Positions 1 to 10,131 of a stretch of 64,000 nt of DNA are shown piece after piece. The translations under genes and the position numbers were made by a program. The stretch covers positions 218,480 through 282,479 of the forward strand of contig DISK01000001.1 in the NCBI GenBank assembly GCA_002421905.1, in the 5' to 3' direction. The notes beneath the pieces were generated by a model. It worked only from the letters and a program-made list of their open reading frames with translations, ran no database searches and was not told the origin of the DNA. Origin of the DNA: Micavibrio sp. UBA6212. GTDB lineage: Bacteria > Pseudomonadota > Alphaproteobacteria > Micavibrionales > Micavibrionaceae. Position 1 is the stretch's first letter, and each line of letters starts with the position of its first letter.

Positions 1-162
1 GGCATTGTCTGGTACTGGATCGGACAGATCACGGAGTTCGCCATTCACACGAACCGCCACAGCAGCTTTCGAGAGACTGGTGCTGATGGTTTTCGCGACC
101 TCAAGACCGTTCACTTCTGTCTCGAACTCTTTGAAAGACCCATCGGGCAGCATTACGCGCAT
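1..162 (-). CDS. thrS: Threonyl-tRNA synthetase, N-terminal TGS domain (partial, runs off the left edge)
   Basis: Only the first 54 codons are present, starting at the ATG complementary to 160-162 and continuing past base 1. The translation begins MRVMLPDGSFKEFE, then NGLEVAKTIS and KAAVAVRVNGELRDL. This is the TGS-domain signature at the start of ThrS (LPDG, then a Lys-Ala-Ala stretch, then VNGELRDL). A purine-rich AGGAG lies just upstream on the minus strand. The full enzyme charges tRNA-Thr in the cytoplasm. It is transcribed divergently from ung. RelA/SpoT-type TGS proteins are an alternative, but a TGS domain at the very N-terminus with this wording fits ThrS best. Confidence 0.85.
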   Translation of the reverse strand, partial: MRVMLPDGSFKEFETEVNGLEVAKTISTSLSKAAVAVRVNGELRDLSDPVPDNA

Positions 163-252
163 GTGAAAAACTCCTGTAAAAGTTAAAAAATTCAGTGAAA
201 TCAATATGTAGCATGGGTTAAGGTGGCGGAGCAACACGGAAAAGGTGAGAAA

Positions 253-939
253 ATGACGAATGCAGCGATCAAATTGGATGAAAGCTGGCTTAATCAGGTC
301 GGTGAGGAATTTGACAAGCCTTACATGCAGAATTTGAAGGAATTCTTGCGGCAAGAAAAGTCGGCCGGAAAAGTGATTTATCCGAAAGGCGACGAGATAT
401 TTAATGCACTGAACAGCACAGCCTTTGACGATGTCAGTGTCGTGATTTTGGGGCAAGACCCGTACCATGGGCCAAATCAGGCGCATGGTCTTTCGTTTTC
501 TGTGCAGGACGGGGTGAGATTTCCACCCAGCCTTCTGAATATCTACAAAGAAATTATCAATGAATTTGGTGGTGAGATGCCCAAGTCAGGCAATTTAACC
601 TGTTGGGCCGAACAGGGAGTTTTGCTTCTAAATGCCACTTTGACGGTTCAGCAGGCCATGGCGGGTTCCCATCAAAACAAGGGATGGGAAGAGTTTACGG
701 ATGCCATTGTTCGTGCGATTAATGACAAACGTGAGCATGTGGTCTTTATGTTATGGGGATCATATGCCCAGAAGAAGGGCGCCTTTATTGACCGGAAGAA
801 GCATCTGGTTTTGGCAGCACCGCACCCATCACCTTTGTCGGCACATCGCGGATTTTTGGGGTGTGGGCATTTCAAAAGGGCAAATGAATATTTGGAAGAA
901 AAAGGCTATGCACCGATTTTGTGGAGTCTGAAAATATAG
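253..939 (+). CDS. ung: Uracil-DNA glycosylase, family 1
   Basis: Removes uracil from DNA at the start of base-excision repair. The protein carries the family-1 water-activating motif GQDPYHG near residues 67-73, the uracil-specificity stretch AEQGVLLLNATLTV, and the minor-groove/catalytic motif APHPSPLSAHRGF near residue 190. From the ATG at 253 it is 228 residues, the usual family length. I prefer 253 over the upstream GTG at 223 because GGAAAAGGTGAG sits just before 253, and the extra ten residues (MAEQHGKGEK) look non-conserved. It is a single gene, divergent from thrS. Confidence 0.95.
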   Translation: MTNAAIKLDESWLNQVGEEFDKPYMQNLKEFLRQEKSAGKVIYPKGDEIFNALNSTAFDDVSVVILGQDPYHGPNQAHGLSFSVQDGVRFPPSLLNIYKEIINEFGGEMPKSGNLTCWAEQGVLLLNATLTVQQAMAGSHQNKGWEEFTDAIVRAINDKREHVVFMLWGSYAQKKGAFIDRKKHLVLAAPHPSPLSAHRGFLGCGHFKRANEYLEEKGYAPILWSLKI

Positions 940-1359
940 ATATTCGTCTGATTTTTAGGAGGCGCATTTTTATCCACAAACTTTTCCACAAGTTTTTTTG
1001 TTCCTTTTTCCTTCTTTATCTCATGGAATGATCGATAAAATAGTATTTTTCCAAGTGCCGTTTTATAAAATCTAAAAGTAACCTGTAATTTTCAGGGCAT
1101 TACTATTTTCACTTCTTGTTATCTGATAAGAAACCCAAAACATTTTTCAAATTATTGAATTTATATTCTCTGATTATGAATATTTATTGTGATGCAGATA
1201 GCTTGGCCAATCTGGCAAGCCTCCCAGAGGTTGTAGTTTCGAAACAGCTCGTCCAAAAAGAGCTTGTCGGAAAAGATTCAATCGAATATGGCTGAGTCAG
1301 GTTTCGGATAATAGAGGGATAAAAAATCAACAGACTACTTTTGCCTTAGGGATGTAGCC
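940..1359. other. AT-rich intergenic region between ung and the nuclease operon
   Basis: No convincing gene is seen in these 420 bases. The left end holds two DnaA-box-like sequences and a weak hairpin (listed separately). The middle is very AT-rich and includes the short palindrome TTATCTGATAA. The right end must hold the promoter for the operon starting at 1360, but I could not identify a clear -35/-10 pair. The sequence AGGGATG just before 1360 can serve as the ribosome-binding site. Confidence 0.5.
967..998 (+). promoter_or_regulatory. Two tandem DnaA-box-like 9-mers / weak terminator hairpin after ung
   Basis: TTATCCACA at 970-978 matches the DnaA box consensus exactly. TTTTCCACA at 982-990 differs from it at one position. 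The same bases contain the inverted pair AAACTT/AAGTTT around a 6-base loop followed by a T run, which could be a weak intrinsic terminator for ung. Both readings are possible. Two boxes alone do not make an origin. Confidence 0.3.
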
Positions 1360-3768
1360 ATGCTGAATACAGGGAACCAACTTGCTGATGATTATCTGAG
1401 AGGAGAGTTTAGATTCTCTCCCGAGATCGCTTCTCATATTTCCGAAGACAGATTTCATGCCCTGCGCCACCAATTTTCCCAAAAATATGATCGTTTCTAT
1501 CATCCGTATTTTAAGGAAAAGGGCGATAAGGTAGCGGCGAATAAGGCTTTAATCCGGATTGCTTTTTCATTGTTTCTTGAAACCTACGGGCATTTGCCGT
1601 TGGCATATAAAAACTGCGCGATTTCCAGTGGTACAAGATCCCATCTTGATGCAGTCGTGCGGAACTATCACACAACAGACAGGCTTTCACGCGTAGTCGG
1701 TGGTGATTGGCACGGGCGGACAATTAAAGACAACAGTCAACGTAGTCTTGAACGGATTGCCTTGATTAAAGATTTAATGAACGAGTTCTTCTTTGTCGCG
1801 CCGACAATGTTCGAAGGAAGCACCCGCGCATTTGCAAGTGGATTTGGACGTCAGTTGACGGCCCTTCCATTTCAGGCCGAAGAATATATGGCGTTTTGGA
1901 ACATGGTGATTGATCAGTGTGAAGGATTTGTACTGGATGATGTCCGCATTGACATGCCGTCAATTGAACGTGTCGAGCGTGAAATCATTTTGGCCAAAGC
2001 CTATTCCTCACAAACACGCGAACAGGATCGTTTAAGAACATCAGATTGGGTGAATTCGAGAAATTCAACCTATGAAATGGGACGTGGGAATTATATCCGC
2101 TTTGGTCTTCACCCGCTGCGGCCTGATGTCCAAATGGATATGCGAATCTATGACGAGTCCACGCATAGCCTTTATAAAGCGCCATTGATTGATACGTTTA
2201 AGCCTTTAGTTCAAGCCGCTGTCCGATGGGGAACTCAAGGGATCTGGATTGACTCGGTTATTGAAGAGGCCGCAGCCCATATTGATCTGCACCGGATGAG
2301 GACTGACGAAGTTTATAATAGACGTCAGGCAGCGCCATTGTTGCTGGAAGGGTTGGATACGGTCATTGCAAAACCCACGCAAAAAGAATGTCGTGAGATG
2401 GATCGGATTATCGATACATTCGAGCCAATTATGCTTGAGTATTTTGCCCATCTGGTTAAGCCTGAAGGATTGCCGGAGGAGTATGCCAAAGCCAAAGAAA
2501 AGCATCCGGTTAAGGCGCATATGAAGGGCGCAGACTCCGTGAAGTGGCAAAGGGAGAATATCCCGATGCAAAAAATGCTCGATTTGTGGGAATTGGCAAT
2601 GCCTGATGAGGTTAATCCGAAAAAAGCATGTAAGGTCAAGCCCGTGACACACGGGGTTTATATCCCTCCACGCCGTTTGCATGATTTTGAAAACCAGCCA
2701 TTTGCAAAGCAAGATGGAGAAATTTGGCCGGATCGTCCATTTGATAAGCTTGACCCGATGTTCCAGCAATTGGCAAAGGCCCATATCGGAGTGTTGGAAA
2801 TTGTAGCCCAGAATAATGATGCACCTGAATTTAATGGTTTGATATGTGATCTGAAGCGCGGGGATGCAGCTTTGGATATCGCTGCCCAGAATGGTGTTTT
2901 TGATTTGGCTCATTTGCCTGGGGCTTTGGGAAATAAATTTTCCGAACAGGTGCGGCAGGTAAATCTTGAACAGGTAATACAAGATCTGGAGGATGCTCGC
3001 CAGTCTAAAATTGGCAAGAAGATTAAGAAGGTGCCGGCATTCGGAACGCCAATTATTGCCAACATCAATAGTATTATCAATGCGGAGCGGAAACATTTCA
3101 ATGGCTCGGGGTCGCTATCTGTGCCGCCAGAATATCGTCTGGCGATGATGATGGAAATGCTCAAACGCAATTTAACGGCATTAAGGTTTAGTAAAAACTG
3201 GGAAGCATCAGAAGATGAGTGTCGGTTGATGATGCTGGCGACCAAGATTGAGTTTGGTGAGATTAAACGCCCTGCGGGGAATAATACCGAGATTAAAATT
3301 TTAGACAAAAATTGGGAGTATATCCCATTTGCTGAACGCATCGAGCGCATTGACACATATTTGTCCCGTTTGAAAAAAGATCCGGAGATCAAGCGGGCTG
3401 CTGAAACACGGGATCCGTCAGTCTTGGAAGGATATGGGATTCGCCATATCAGTCAGACCTTGGCGCGATTGATCGAGATTTATGACTGCATGAATGACGA
3501 GCAGTATAATGGTTGCCGTTTTGAAAAACGGCGTATTGAAAACCTGCGTGAATTTTCAACAGAGATGGAAAATATTGCGCAGATCCGTCGCACCGCTTTG
3601 CAGGAGTTACAAAGTGAATGGTGCTGGCTTTGGGCTGAAGAAGATTTCAGCGATTTAAGGCAGGAATATAAAGATGCATGGATACGTGTTCATGGGCGAC
3701 AAGCCCAGCATGTGGGAATTGATGAACATTTTGATAAAGGAGTTAGGAGTAGATACGGCCCCCAATAA
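1360..3768 (+). CDS. Large protein of unknown family (802 aa), first gene of the nuclease operon
   Basis: I do not recognise this 802-residue protein. It has no signal peptide, no obvious membrane segment and no classical nucleotide-binding P-loop. It is rich in Arg, Glu and aromatic residues and looks soluble and mostly helical. Local points of note are GGDWHGRTI near residues 114-122, several Trp-rich helices, and a charged C-terminal tail ending RSRYGPQ. It is followed 62 bases later by the RNase J-like gene on the same strand with a good ribosome-binding site (AGGGAGAA), so it is probably co-transcribed with the nuclease-like genes. From context it may be a structural or nucleic-acid-handling partner, which is inference only. 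The ATG at 1360 is preceded by AGGGATG. Confidence 0.75.
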   Translation: MLNTGNQLADDYLRGEFRFSPEIASHISEDRFHALRHQFSQKYDRFYHPYFKEKGDKVAANKALIRIAFSLFLETYGHLPLAYKNCAISSGTRSHLDAVVRNYHTTDRLSRVVGGDWHGRTIKDNSQRSLERIALIKDLMNEFFFVAPTMFEGSTRAFASGFGRQLTALPFQAEEYMAFWNMVIDQCEGFVLDDVRIDMPSIERVEREIILAKAYSSQTREQDRLRTSDWVNSRNSTYEMGRGNYIRFGLHPLRPDVQMDMRIYDESTHSLYKAPLIDTFKPLVQAAVRWGTQGIWIDSVIEEAAAHIDLHRMRTDEVYNRRQAAPLLLEGLDTVIAKPTQKECREMDRIIDTFEPIMLEYFAHLVKPEGLPEEYAKAKEKHPVKAHMKGADSVKWQRENIPMQKMLDLWELAMPDEVNPKKACKVKPVTHGVYIPPRRLHDFENQPFAKQDGEIWPDRPFDKLDPMFQQLAKAHIGVLEIVAQNNDAPEFNGLICDLKRGDAALDIAAQNGVFDLAHLPGALGNKFSEQVRQVNLEQVIQDLEDARQSKIGKKIKKVPAFGTPIIANINSIINAERKHFNGSGSLSVPPEYRLAMMMEMLKRNLTALRFSKNWEASEDECRLMMLATKIEFGEIKRPAGNNTEIKILDKNWEYIPFAERIERIDTYLSRLKKDPEIKRAAETRDPSVLEGYGIRHISQTLARLIEIYDCMNDEQYNGCRFEKRRIENLREFSTEMENIAQIRRTALQELQSEWCWLWAEEDFSDLRQEYKDAWIRVHGRQAQHVGIDEHFDKGVRSRYGPQ

Positions 3769-3830
3769 GTTGGGTTGGTTTTTAGATCTGATTTCAAAAA
3801 AAATAAAAAGTTGAACAGGGAGAACTCCGA

Positions 3831-6800
3831 ATGGAGCTTAACAAGCAAGACTTGTTAGAGGATCTTGGACTAGCGCAACAAAATCATAAGCCATATGGCA
3901 AAAAAACATTGCACATTGATAAAGGGGAAATTGATCCCAAGAGTCATGGTGGTGTTGCCATGTTGTCGTTGGGTGATTTTGATGCGGAAGGATTCTTACA
4001 GGCGCTCGACGTCAAATATTGGGCTGTCCATCCTGATGGTCGGTATGAAGTGCAGCATCTATTTCAGATGGAGTTGCAACGGCGTCCTTTTAACCGTGTC
4101 AAGATTACATCTCTGACTGTTCTTGGTCGTGAAATTTCTTTGAGTGACAGTCGTTCTGTTGATACGGTTATCGAGGCAATTCGCCGTATCCACGTCAACT
4201 TACGTGATCGGGAACCTGAATTGCCAGATGTTGCCGGAATTTTCAAGGACTGCAATATTGAAGATATTGTCGGAGAATCCTTGCCTCTTCCCGGATTTCA
4301 TTCCAAATCCAGATTGTATTTTCCGATCTCTCCGAATTTTAATTTTTCGGCAGCTTTTATTGCAAAACCAGAATTGATTTTGCCGCTTGAGGCTGTTCGC
4401 CCCTTGATGGGCATTCGAAAAAATACGATTGATACCGATCATTCTTATGTTGAAACAAACAGGTTGCGCGTGCGCGGCGTACCGAACCCGAAAAACAGAC
4501 GCAAATTTGAAATGGTTTCGGAACTCCTCAAACATAAGACTGATACGAATGAACGTCATCTAAAAATATCGCAGCAAGAGCTGGATGTTCCAGTTTCGGG
4601 TGCGCGCAGGAAACCGTTATTAGAGGCCACTTGGTCTGTTATTAAAAGTAAAAACGGGAATGAAGACAGTGTTGCCAAACTGACAGGGTTAAATGTTCGG
4701 TCCCAGAACATCATGATGAAGGGATTTCGAGGCGTTATGGGTATGATCGGAGTTATCAACCGTACCCATGCAGATATGTTGAAGCTGAGAAACTATCCAA
4801 GTATGCGAGATTATCTGGCGGAATTCGGGCATCTTGAGACCATGTCTTCTTCTAGTGCTGCGCCATCTTTTGAAGGGCGGCTGGTTCTGGTGTCTCGTGG
4901 CGGGAATAACCTGCGTGAAATATATCCGGGTATTGGTGAAGATATTGGTGGGAATTGCAAAGTTGTCCGCACCGAGTGGATGGATCGTAAAACAAAATCC
5001 ATTCGCCGCTTGGGCGTTATCATGGATTTGGGTGCATATATTATCCGCAAAAAGTCCAAATGGACGGGTGGCGGGCCAGACATTGTAGAGGATCTGGAAT
5101 ATTGCAAGGATATCTTCATTTCGCACCATCACCTTGATCACCTTGATTTTATCATTCCATATATTAAGCGGGCGATTATCAAGCCTCATCATTGTCTGCA
5201 CATGACTCCTGAAGTTTTCGAGATGGCCAAAGACAAGTTGAGCAAGTGGGGGATCAAGCTGGATGACGCACGGATGCCGAAAATAAATTTACTGGAAGGT
5301 GCCGGTGTTCTGGATTTGAAAGATGATGATGGTGTTCTCCGGATGTCGGTGGCTTATGGAGTTGATGCCGTTCCTCATTCGGCAAAGGACACACCTTTTA
5401 TTGCTTACGGGCGTCATGGCAAGAAAATTCTTGGGTCTTACATGTATCTTGGGGATATGCGGTATGACGAGGATTGGTTTGCCGATCATGACAGCCCGTT
5501 CTGGGACCCTGTTTCATTGATGCTGAAACATGACCCGACGCTAAAGGGGCAAGAAGAAAACCTGATTCCGACTTATACCGAACAAGATGGGACGTCGGTC
5601 AAGCGGCATGGGCGCGGTGCGCGTGAAAGTGAAGTTGAAGATAATCTGGTTAACTTGATAAATAATTGTCTATTCGACAAGCATGTTTTGATTTCGATGA
5701 TTGGAACAAACGATGGTCGGCGCGAAACCGGATTGCGAATTGCCAACCGAACGCAACGCAAGACAACAGCTTTTGGGGCTGCCGTTGAAAAGATTTTTGC
5801 CGTTGCCAATAAGCTTGGAGTTAATCCGTATCGTTGTCCGCGCCCTGATCCTGATAAATATACGGGGGTTAAAGATTATCTGAAATGGAATGCCGAACAG
5901 CTAGATATTCCACCGACTGAGTTCTCCGGTCGTACATCTGATACGACAAAAGAATGGTTCGAGACACAAAAACCCGGTGGGATTTTGGCGTTCCTGTCCG
6001 GATCACAAGGAACAGATATCGAGCAAGATTCTGTTACATATAAATTATCATTGGGAACCTCCTATTTTGATGCTGATCCAGAAACCTCTCCGACGGCACG
6101 TCCTCTCGATATGAAGGATTGCGCAATCATTGTTTCGCAAAGTGCCATTCCGGGAAATCAAGGGAAACAACGCCAAATGATCGAGCGTTTGGCTAGACGC
6201 GGTGCCATTGTCTTTGAGGCTATCGGGGATGGATTCCGTGTGCATAATGCCGGTAAACTTGAAAAGAGAATTACCGAGTATCTGGCAACGATCGGTCATA
6301 CACCAACCCGTGAAGCCAATACGATCGCTTTTGAAAATTTTGCAATTCACTCATCCGGTCATGGACGAAACGGTGATTTCCGGTTGTGGTTGCATAAGTT
6401 GAAAGCGAAATTTTTTGGTGTTCACCACACAGATGATATGGAATCGGTTCATGATGCATATGACACGATTTTGGAGGAAGGGAAACTGCATCCGGGTGGA
6501 ATTTTTGAAAACGCCGAGGAGGTTGATATTGGAAATGACTTTGTTCGGGCGATTGGTCGATCCCATACCTCGGTTGTTTTGACAGAGGAAATCGCAGAAG
6601 AGGGTAAGCATTATAACAAGCGTTTAAATACCCAACGTGTAATCAATTTTGATAGGTCTCCCCATGATGATCTGGGGCTGAGTGGTAGGTCGGGTGGATT
6701 TGCCGAGGTCAGTTTTGGTCAGGAAGATATTGAAGATATTTATGCTGCCAATGATCCGTCTGTCGGGCAGGATGTTCGTTCGGATAATTGCCACGCCAAG

Positions 6801-6872
6801 CCCCAACGCCCATTCTTACGTCCTGTTGCCTCTGTGCCTGAATGGAAACCTTTGGATATGAAGGTGGCATGA
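3831..6872 (+). CDS. RNase J-like metallo-beta-lactamase protein with a long N-terminal extension (1013 aa)
   Basis: Residues from about 350 onward read as a ribonuclease J-type MBL/beta-CASP fold. The metal-binding motif HHHLDH is at residues 432-437. The later metal-ligand regions are AVPHSAKDTPF and YLGDMRYDEDW. The beta-CASP segment has FLSGSQGTDIEQD, and VSQSAIPGNQGK near 765 matches the SS.IPGN motif. The C-terminal motif HSSGHGRNGD near 840 matches the HVSGH box. RNase J is normally about 550 residues. Here roughly 340 residues of unrecognised sequence precede the fold, and there are insertions around residues 580-720. Expected activity is metal-dependent RNA (or DNA) hydrolysis, though substrate is unknown. 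Its stop codon overlaps the start of the exonuclease-like gene (ATGA), which implies translational coupling. Confidence 0.8.
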   Translation: MELNKQDLLEDLGLAQQNHKPYGKKTLHIDKGEIDPKSHGGVAMLSLGDFDAEGFLQALDVKYWAVHPDGRYEVQHLFQMELQRRPFNRVKITSLTVLGREISLSDSRSVDTVIEAIRRIHVNLRDREPELPDVAGIFKDCNIEDIVGESLPLPGFHSKSRLYFPISPNFNFSAAFIAKPELILPLEAVRPLMGIRKNTIDTDHSYVETNRLRVRGVPNPKNRRKFEMVSELLKHKTDTNERHLKISQQELDVPVSGARRKPLLEATWSVIKSKNGNEDSVAKLTGLNVRSQNIMMKGFRGVMGMIGVINRTHADMLKLRNYPSMRDYLAEFGHLETMSSSSAAPSFEGRLVLVSRGGNNLREIYPGIGEDIGGNCKVVRTEWMDRKTKSIRRLGVIMDLGAYIIRKKSKWTGGGPDIVEDLEYCKDIFISHHHLDHLDFIIPYIKRAIIKPHHCLHMTPEVFEMAKDKLSKWGIKLDDARMPKINLLEGAGVLDLKDDDGVLRMSVAYGVDAVPHSAKDTPFIAYGRHGKKILGSYMYLGDMRYDEDWFADHDSPFWDPVSLMLKHDPTLKGQEENLIPTYTEQDGTSVKRHGRGARESEVEDNLVNLINNCLFDKHVLISMIGTNDGRRETGLRIANRTQRKTTAFGAAVEKIFAVANKLGVNPYRCPRPDPDKYTGVKDYLKWNAEQLDIPPTEFSGRTSDTTKEWFETQKPGGILAFLSGSQGTDIEQDSVTYKLSLGTSYFDADPETSPTARPLDMKDCAIIVSQSAIPGNQGKQRQMIERLARRGAIVFEAIGDGFRVHNAGKLEKRITEYLATIGHTPTREANTIAFENFAIHSSGHGRNGDFRLWLHKLKAKFFGVHHTDDMESVHDAYDTILEEGKLHPGGIFENAEEVDIGNDFVRAIGRSHTSVVLTEEIAEEGKHYNKRLNTQRVINFDRSPHDDLGLSGRSGGFAEVSFGQEDIEDIYAANDPSVGQDVRSDNCHAKPQRPFLRPVASVPEWKPLDMKVA

Positions 6873-9800
6873 TGAAACATGATGCAAAACAGGATTATTT
6901 GATGAATCGGGATACGGGAAAAAAATTGGTTGTCCGTAAAGATGAGACTTTGTTTGATCTTCTCGATATGGGGCTTTTGTTTTCAACTGTCTATGACACC
7001 GAGACAACCGATCTGGATAAACGGTTTGCAGAGATTACCCAGTTTGGCGGGTGTATTACCGATCTTGCGGGAAATATTTTGCACAAGGTTGACTATCGCG
7101 CAAAAATATCTCCGCATACTGTTATTTCCCCCATGGCATGGGTTGTCCAGCGTATGCGTCTTGAGGATCTGCAACGCGGAGATCCAAAGGCAATCTTTAT
7201 GGGCAAGGTTATGAAATTCTTTGAATATTCATCATCTCTGGATAAGGCTCCTTATATCGAAAAGTTTCTGGAGGGCTGTCGAGAAGGTGTTTACAAGGAT
7301 GCAGAAAACAGAAAAGAAAAAAAATATTATGCTTATCCTGTACAGAATGAAGATGGATCAACTGATTGGGACTTTATCCGTATTCATGAGAATCTAAGAA
7401 AATTTTATTTCAAGAACAAGAGTGGGCAATGGGTTAAGCGAGATATCAAGTCTTTATCTGTTGGCTATAATAATGTGAATGCCGATGATCAGTGGCTTTG
7501 GACTGCTGCCCACATGTCTGGAGCCGAGAATATCTTTATGACCCATTTGGCGCAGATGGGAAAGTTGCGTTTTGATGCATTGCGTGCCGTTGAATCCGCG
7601 TTTGTTATTGGCTCTGCGGGCGAGAATGGCCTAAAGGCAATGGAGAAAGAGAATCCACTGACAGGTGAGAAATACTTGTCATTTAGTCAGGGCAGTATTC
7701 TTGAGGTCAATACACGGCATTCAAGTGAGTTGAGGGATATTGTAGAAGGGATCGTTGATGAGGATGGCGCTCATATTGACTTGTCCCAGTTGCATGGCGC
7801 TCTATCTGACTCACTTGCTCTTCTGGCGCTGGTTCGCTATGTACGCAAGGTTCATCCTAACGTCTTTCGCCAAATGGTAAAAAATTCAGATTGGAAATAT
7901 GTCGTCAATAAAATGTCAGAAATATATGGGGAGTTTGGTAATAATCCGCCTCTGGCATATGTTGATAAATGCTTTCCCGTTGTTGACGGGAAGATGGTAT
8001 CCCTGATTGGAACTGACCAGTTCCGAAATGCCCCGAAAGTTGCGGTCGTCTGGAACTTGAATATTGACCCAAGCACTTATACGCACAATGAAAAGAAATC
8101 CATTAAAAAAATGACTGCGGTCGATTGGAAGCAGATATTGATTGATGCTTCGCATAATCCGAATTCACCATTAAAAGTTATTCGCGCGCATAAGTCGCCA
8201 CGTTTGTTTGATGCAGAGGTCGGATATCGGGCAGGTTTTAATCTTGATATGAATCGCCAGGAGATACACCGTCGTATCAGCTTTGTTCGGGATGCAAAAA
8301 TATCCGATGCAGTTATGGAGGGGTTACGTCTTGCTTTTCCACGATTGCATGGTGTTGATCGTGTAGTTCTGCCGCAGCCGGAGGAGGAGTTGTTTACGTT
8401 TTCGACCCTAGAATTGTTTGATGCGGCTGCTGGCGAGGATGTACAGGTTCATTTCAGGGTAAAGAACAAAGTTGAGGAGATCGCTCAAAAATCTCGTCAA
8501 AATATTATGCAGATCAAATCATTATGGATGAAAGCTATACAATTTGATGAAGATATCCTTTTGGGATTTGCAGAAAATCCTGATGCGATGTTGGGTAAGA
8601 TTGAAGAGCTGAATAAAAAGCTTGGGAAAAAAGGTGGGGTTCGAATCCCTCAACCTGATGGGCCGGTTACTGATTTTGATAGTGCCATGGCTTACAAAAT
8701 AAAAATTCTTTACATGGCCCGCTTTCATTTTTCTCGTGGAGATATTAAGGATATCGGCCACCATTTCTGGTTCGAGGACAAAGACGGGATTCGTTATTCT
8801 GATCAGGAAATCATGGGCTGGCCCATGGATAAAATTGATGACGCCAGAAAGAGCGGAAATTTGATTATTCGTCATGAAGTGGCTAACACAATGCCGTTGG
8901 TGCTTGACCGGATGATTGAATCATTGGGATACGGTCATATCCTAGGAGAACAAGCCCAGATTCAGCTTAAAGCCTATACAACTTTGCGCCAAAGAGGCAT
9001 GCCACACCACCATGGACATGAAGATAGATGGTACACAGTGGGGCGTGGACAGCGAGATTTGTCGAAGCTCAAGAATAATGAGATGACAAGGGAAGATTTG
9101 AAGGGAATTGAAAAATATATTCCTGGAGGATGGGAAGACTTTATTGAGCACCAGCATGATAGCCTGGCAAGTCTTTCTGAATACGAAGAGTATCTCAAAA
9201 GCATACAGCCGGAAGAGTTTTCGCCGGAATTGTTGTACTGGGCCGGTGTTGATCCGGATATCGGATATCCGATCCGCAACCATAATTTTGCGGTTGATCG
9301 GGAACGTTCGGTCATTGTGGATGTACCGGACAGGTATTTGCAAAGTCCGGTTATTGAACCTGTGACGGGTCGTAATTTGTGGATTTTGCCATGTAGCGAA
9401 CATTTTAATAAAGCATCGATGATCCATGACAAGGATATTTTATTTCGAGCAGAAAAGTCTGGAAGAATATATCATCTTCCGAATGCAAAGATGGTGGATG
9501 TTCCAAAATCCGGCGGACTGCATGAAGACTTCTACCGTCAGGTTGAGACTGCATATTTGGCGACGGGGCTTTATATACCATCATTCAAAGACCGGATCGC
9601 AGTTATCGGTTCGGGCCCATACCCGTTATTCGATTTGCGCCAGCCTAATCAAAAAGCACAAAGTCTGAATGTTGAAACACATGTTTTTGAAGGATTGGTT
9701 TCACCGGAATTGGCTGGGTATAAATACCCTATTTCTGGAGTCATCTTGCGGGATGACCATTTAAGAATTTCCAATGGGGCTATTCGTATTCGGGAACAGG

Positions 9801-10117
9801 CTGATGGTCAGTCAACCGGATGGGAGTTCGAAACGGAGGTTCTTCAAGCAAAGTATATTACTTTGAAGGATGTGGAAAACTTTACCGAAGAAGAGGTCTT
9901 GAGCTTTGGATTTCTGACGCATGAACAGGCCATAGATCATTTTAGTGCGCTGTTCTCAAAACAGAAAAAAGACCCGAGAAAATTGGAAAATAAGGCGCTG
10001 GCTATCTCTTTTGCAGAGGTTAATGCCTTTGATGCCGAAAAAGGAATGATGTATTTCAAGCCGGATTCTCAGGTTCAATCCTGTGTGGCTAGGAATTTTG
10101 TAAATAACTTATGTTGA
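6869..10117 (+). CDS. Divergent exonuclease I (SbcB)-like protein with a large C-terminal extension (about 1080 aa)
   Basis: The N-terminal half resembles DEDDh exonuclease I. It has VYDTETTD (D and E of motif I, near residues 41-48), a SPHTVISPMAWVVQRM stretch matching the 'PGA..ITGITPQ' region, VGYNNVNADDQW (motif II), and HGALSDSLALLALV (motif III His/Asp). These are followed by the SH3-like region with VVWNLNIDPSTY and KVIRAHKSPRL. E. coli ExoI is 475 residues. Here about 500 further residues of unknown type follow, and the N-terminal domain has insertions (residues about 130-190). Single-stranded DNA 3'-5' exonuclease activity is predicted if the DEDDh residues are functional. I chose the ATG at 6869, which overlaps the upstream stop. 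An ATG at 6872 is equally possible. Confidence 0.75.
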   Translation: MMKHDAKQDYLMNRDTGKKLVVRKDETLFDLLDMGLLFSTVYDTETTDLDKRFAEITQFGGCITDLAGNILHKVDYRAKISPHTVISPMAWVVQRMRLEDLQRGDPKAIFMGKVMKFFEYSSSLDKAPYIEKFLEGCREGVYKDAENRKEKKYYAYPVQNEDGSTDWDFIRIHENLRKFYFKNKSGQWVKRDIKSLSVGYNNVNADDQWLWTAAHMSGAENIFMTHLAQMGKLRFDALRAVESAFVIGSAGENGLKAMEKENPLTGEKYLSFSQGSILEVNTRHSSELRDIVEGIVDEDGAHIDLSQLHGALSDSLALLALVRYVRKVHPNVFRQMVKNSDWKYVVNKMSEIYGEFGNNPPLAYVDKCFPVVDGKMVSLIGTDQFRNAPKVAVVWNLNIDPSTYTHNEKKSIKKMTAVDWKQILIDASHNPNSPLKVIRAHKSPRLFDAEVGYRAGFNLDMNRQEIHRRISFVRDAKISDAVMEGLRLAFPRLHGVDRVVLPQPEEELFTFSTLELFDAAAGEDVQVHFRVKNKVEEIAQKSRQNIMQIKSLWMKAIQFDEDILLGFAENPDAMLGKIEELNKKLGKKGGVRIPQPDGPVTDFDSAMAYKIKILYMARFHFSRGDIKDIGHHFWFEDKDGIRYSDQEIMGWPMDKIDDARKSGNLIIRHEVANTMPLVLDRMIESLGYGHILGEQAQIQLKAYTTLRQRGMPHHHGHEDRWYTVGRGQRDLSKLKNNEMTREDLKGIEKYIPGGWEDFIEHQHDSLASLSEYEEYLKSIQPEEFSPELLYWAGVDPDIGYPIRNHNFAVDRERSVIVDVPDRYLQSPVIEPVTGRNLWILPCSEHFNKASMIHDKDILFRAEKSGRIYHLPNAKMVDVPKSGGLHEDFYRQVETAYLATGLYIPSFKDRIAVIGSGPYPLFDLRQPNQKAQSLNVETHVFEGLVSPELAGYKYPISGVILRDDHLRISNGAIRIREQADGQSTGWEFETEVLQAKYITLKDVENFTEEEVLSFGFLTHEQAIDHFSALFSKQKKDPRKLENKALAISFAEVNAFDAEKGMMYFKPDSQVQSCVARNFVNNLC

Positions 10118-10131
10118 GCGTGGAGAAAATA

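Noticed and set aside
940..1359. Chromosome replication origin
   Set aside because: Only two DnaA-like boxes are seen, with no dnaA, hemE or gidA type neighbours and no cluster of repeats. AT-richness alone is not enough.
2206..3096. Long minus-strand reading frame of 296 codons inside the 802-aa gene
   Set aside because: It lies entirely opposite a better-supported plus-strand gene with a good start and operon context, has no ribosome-binding site and gives no recognisable domains.
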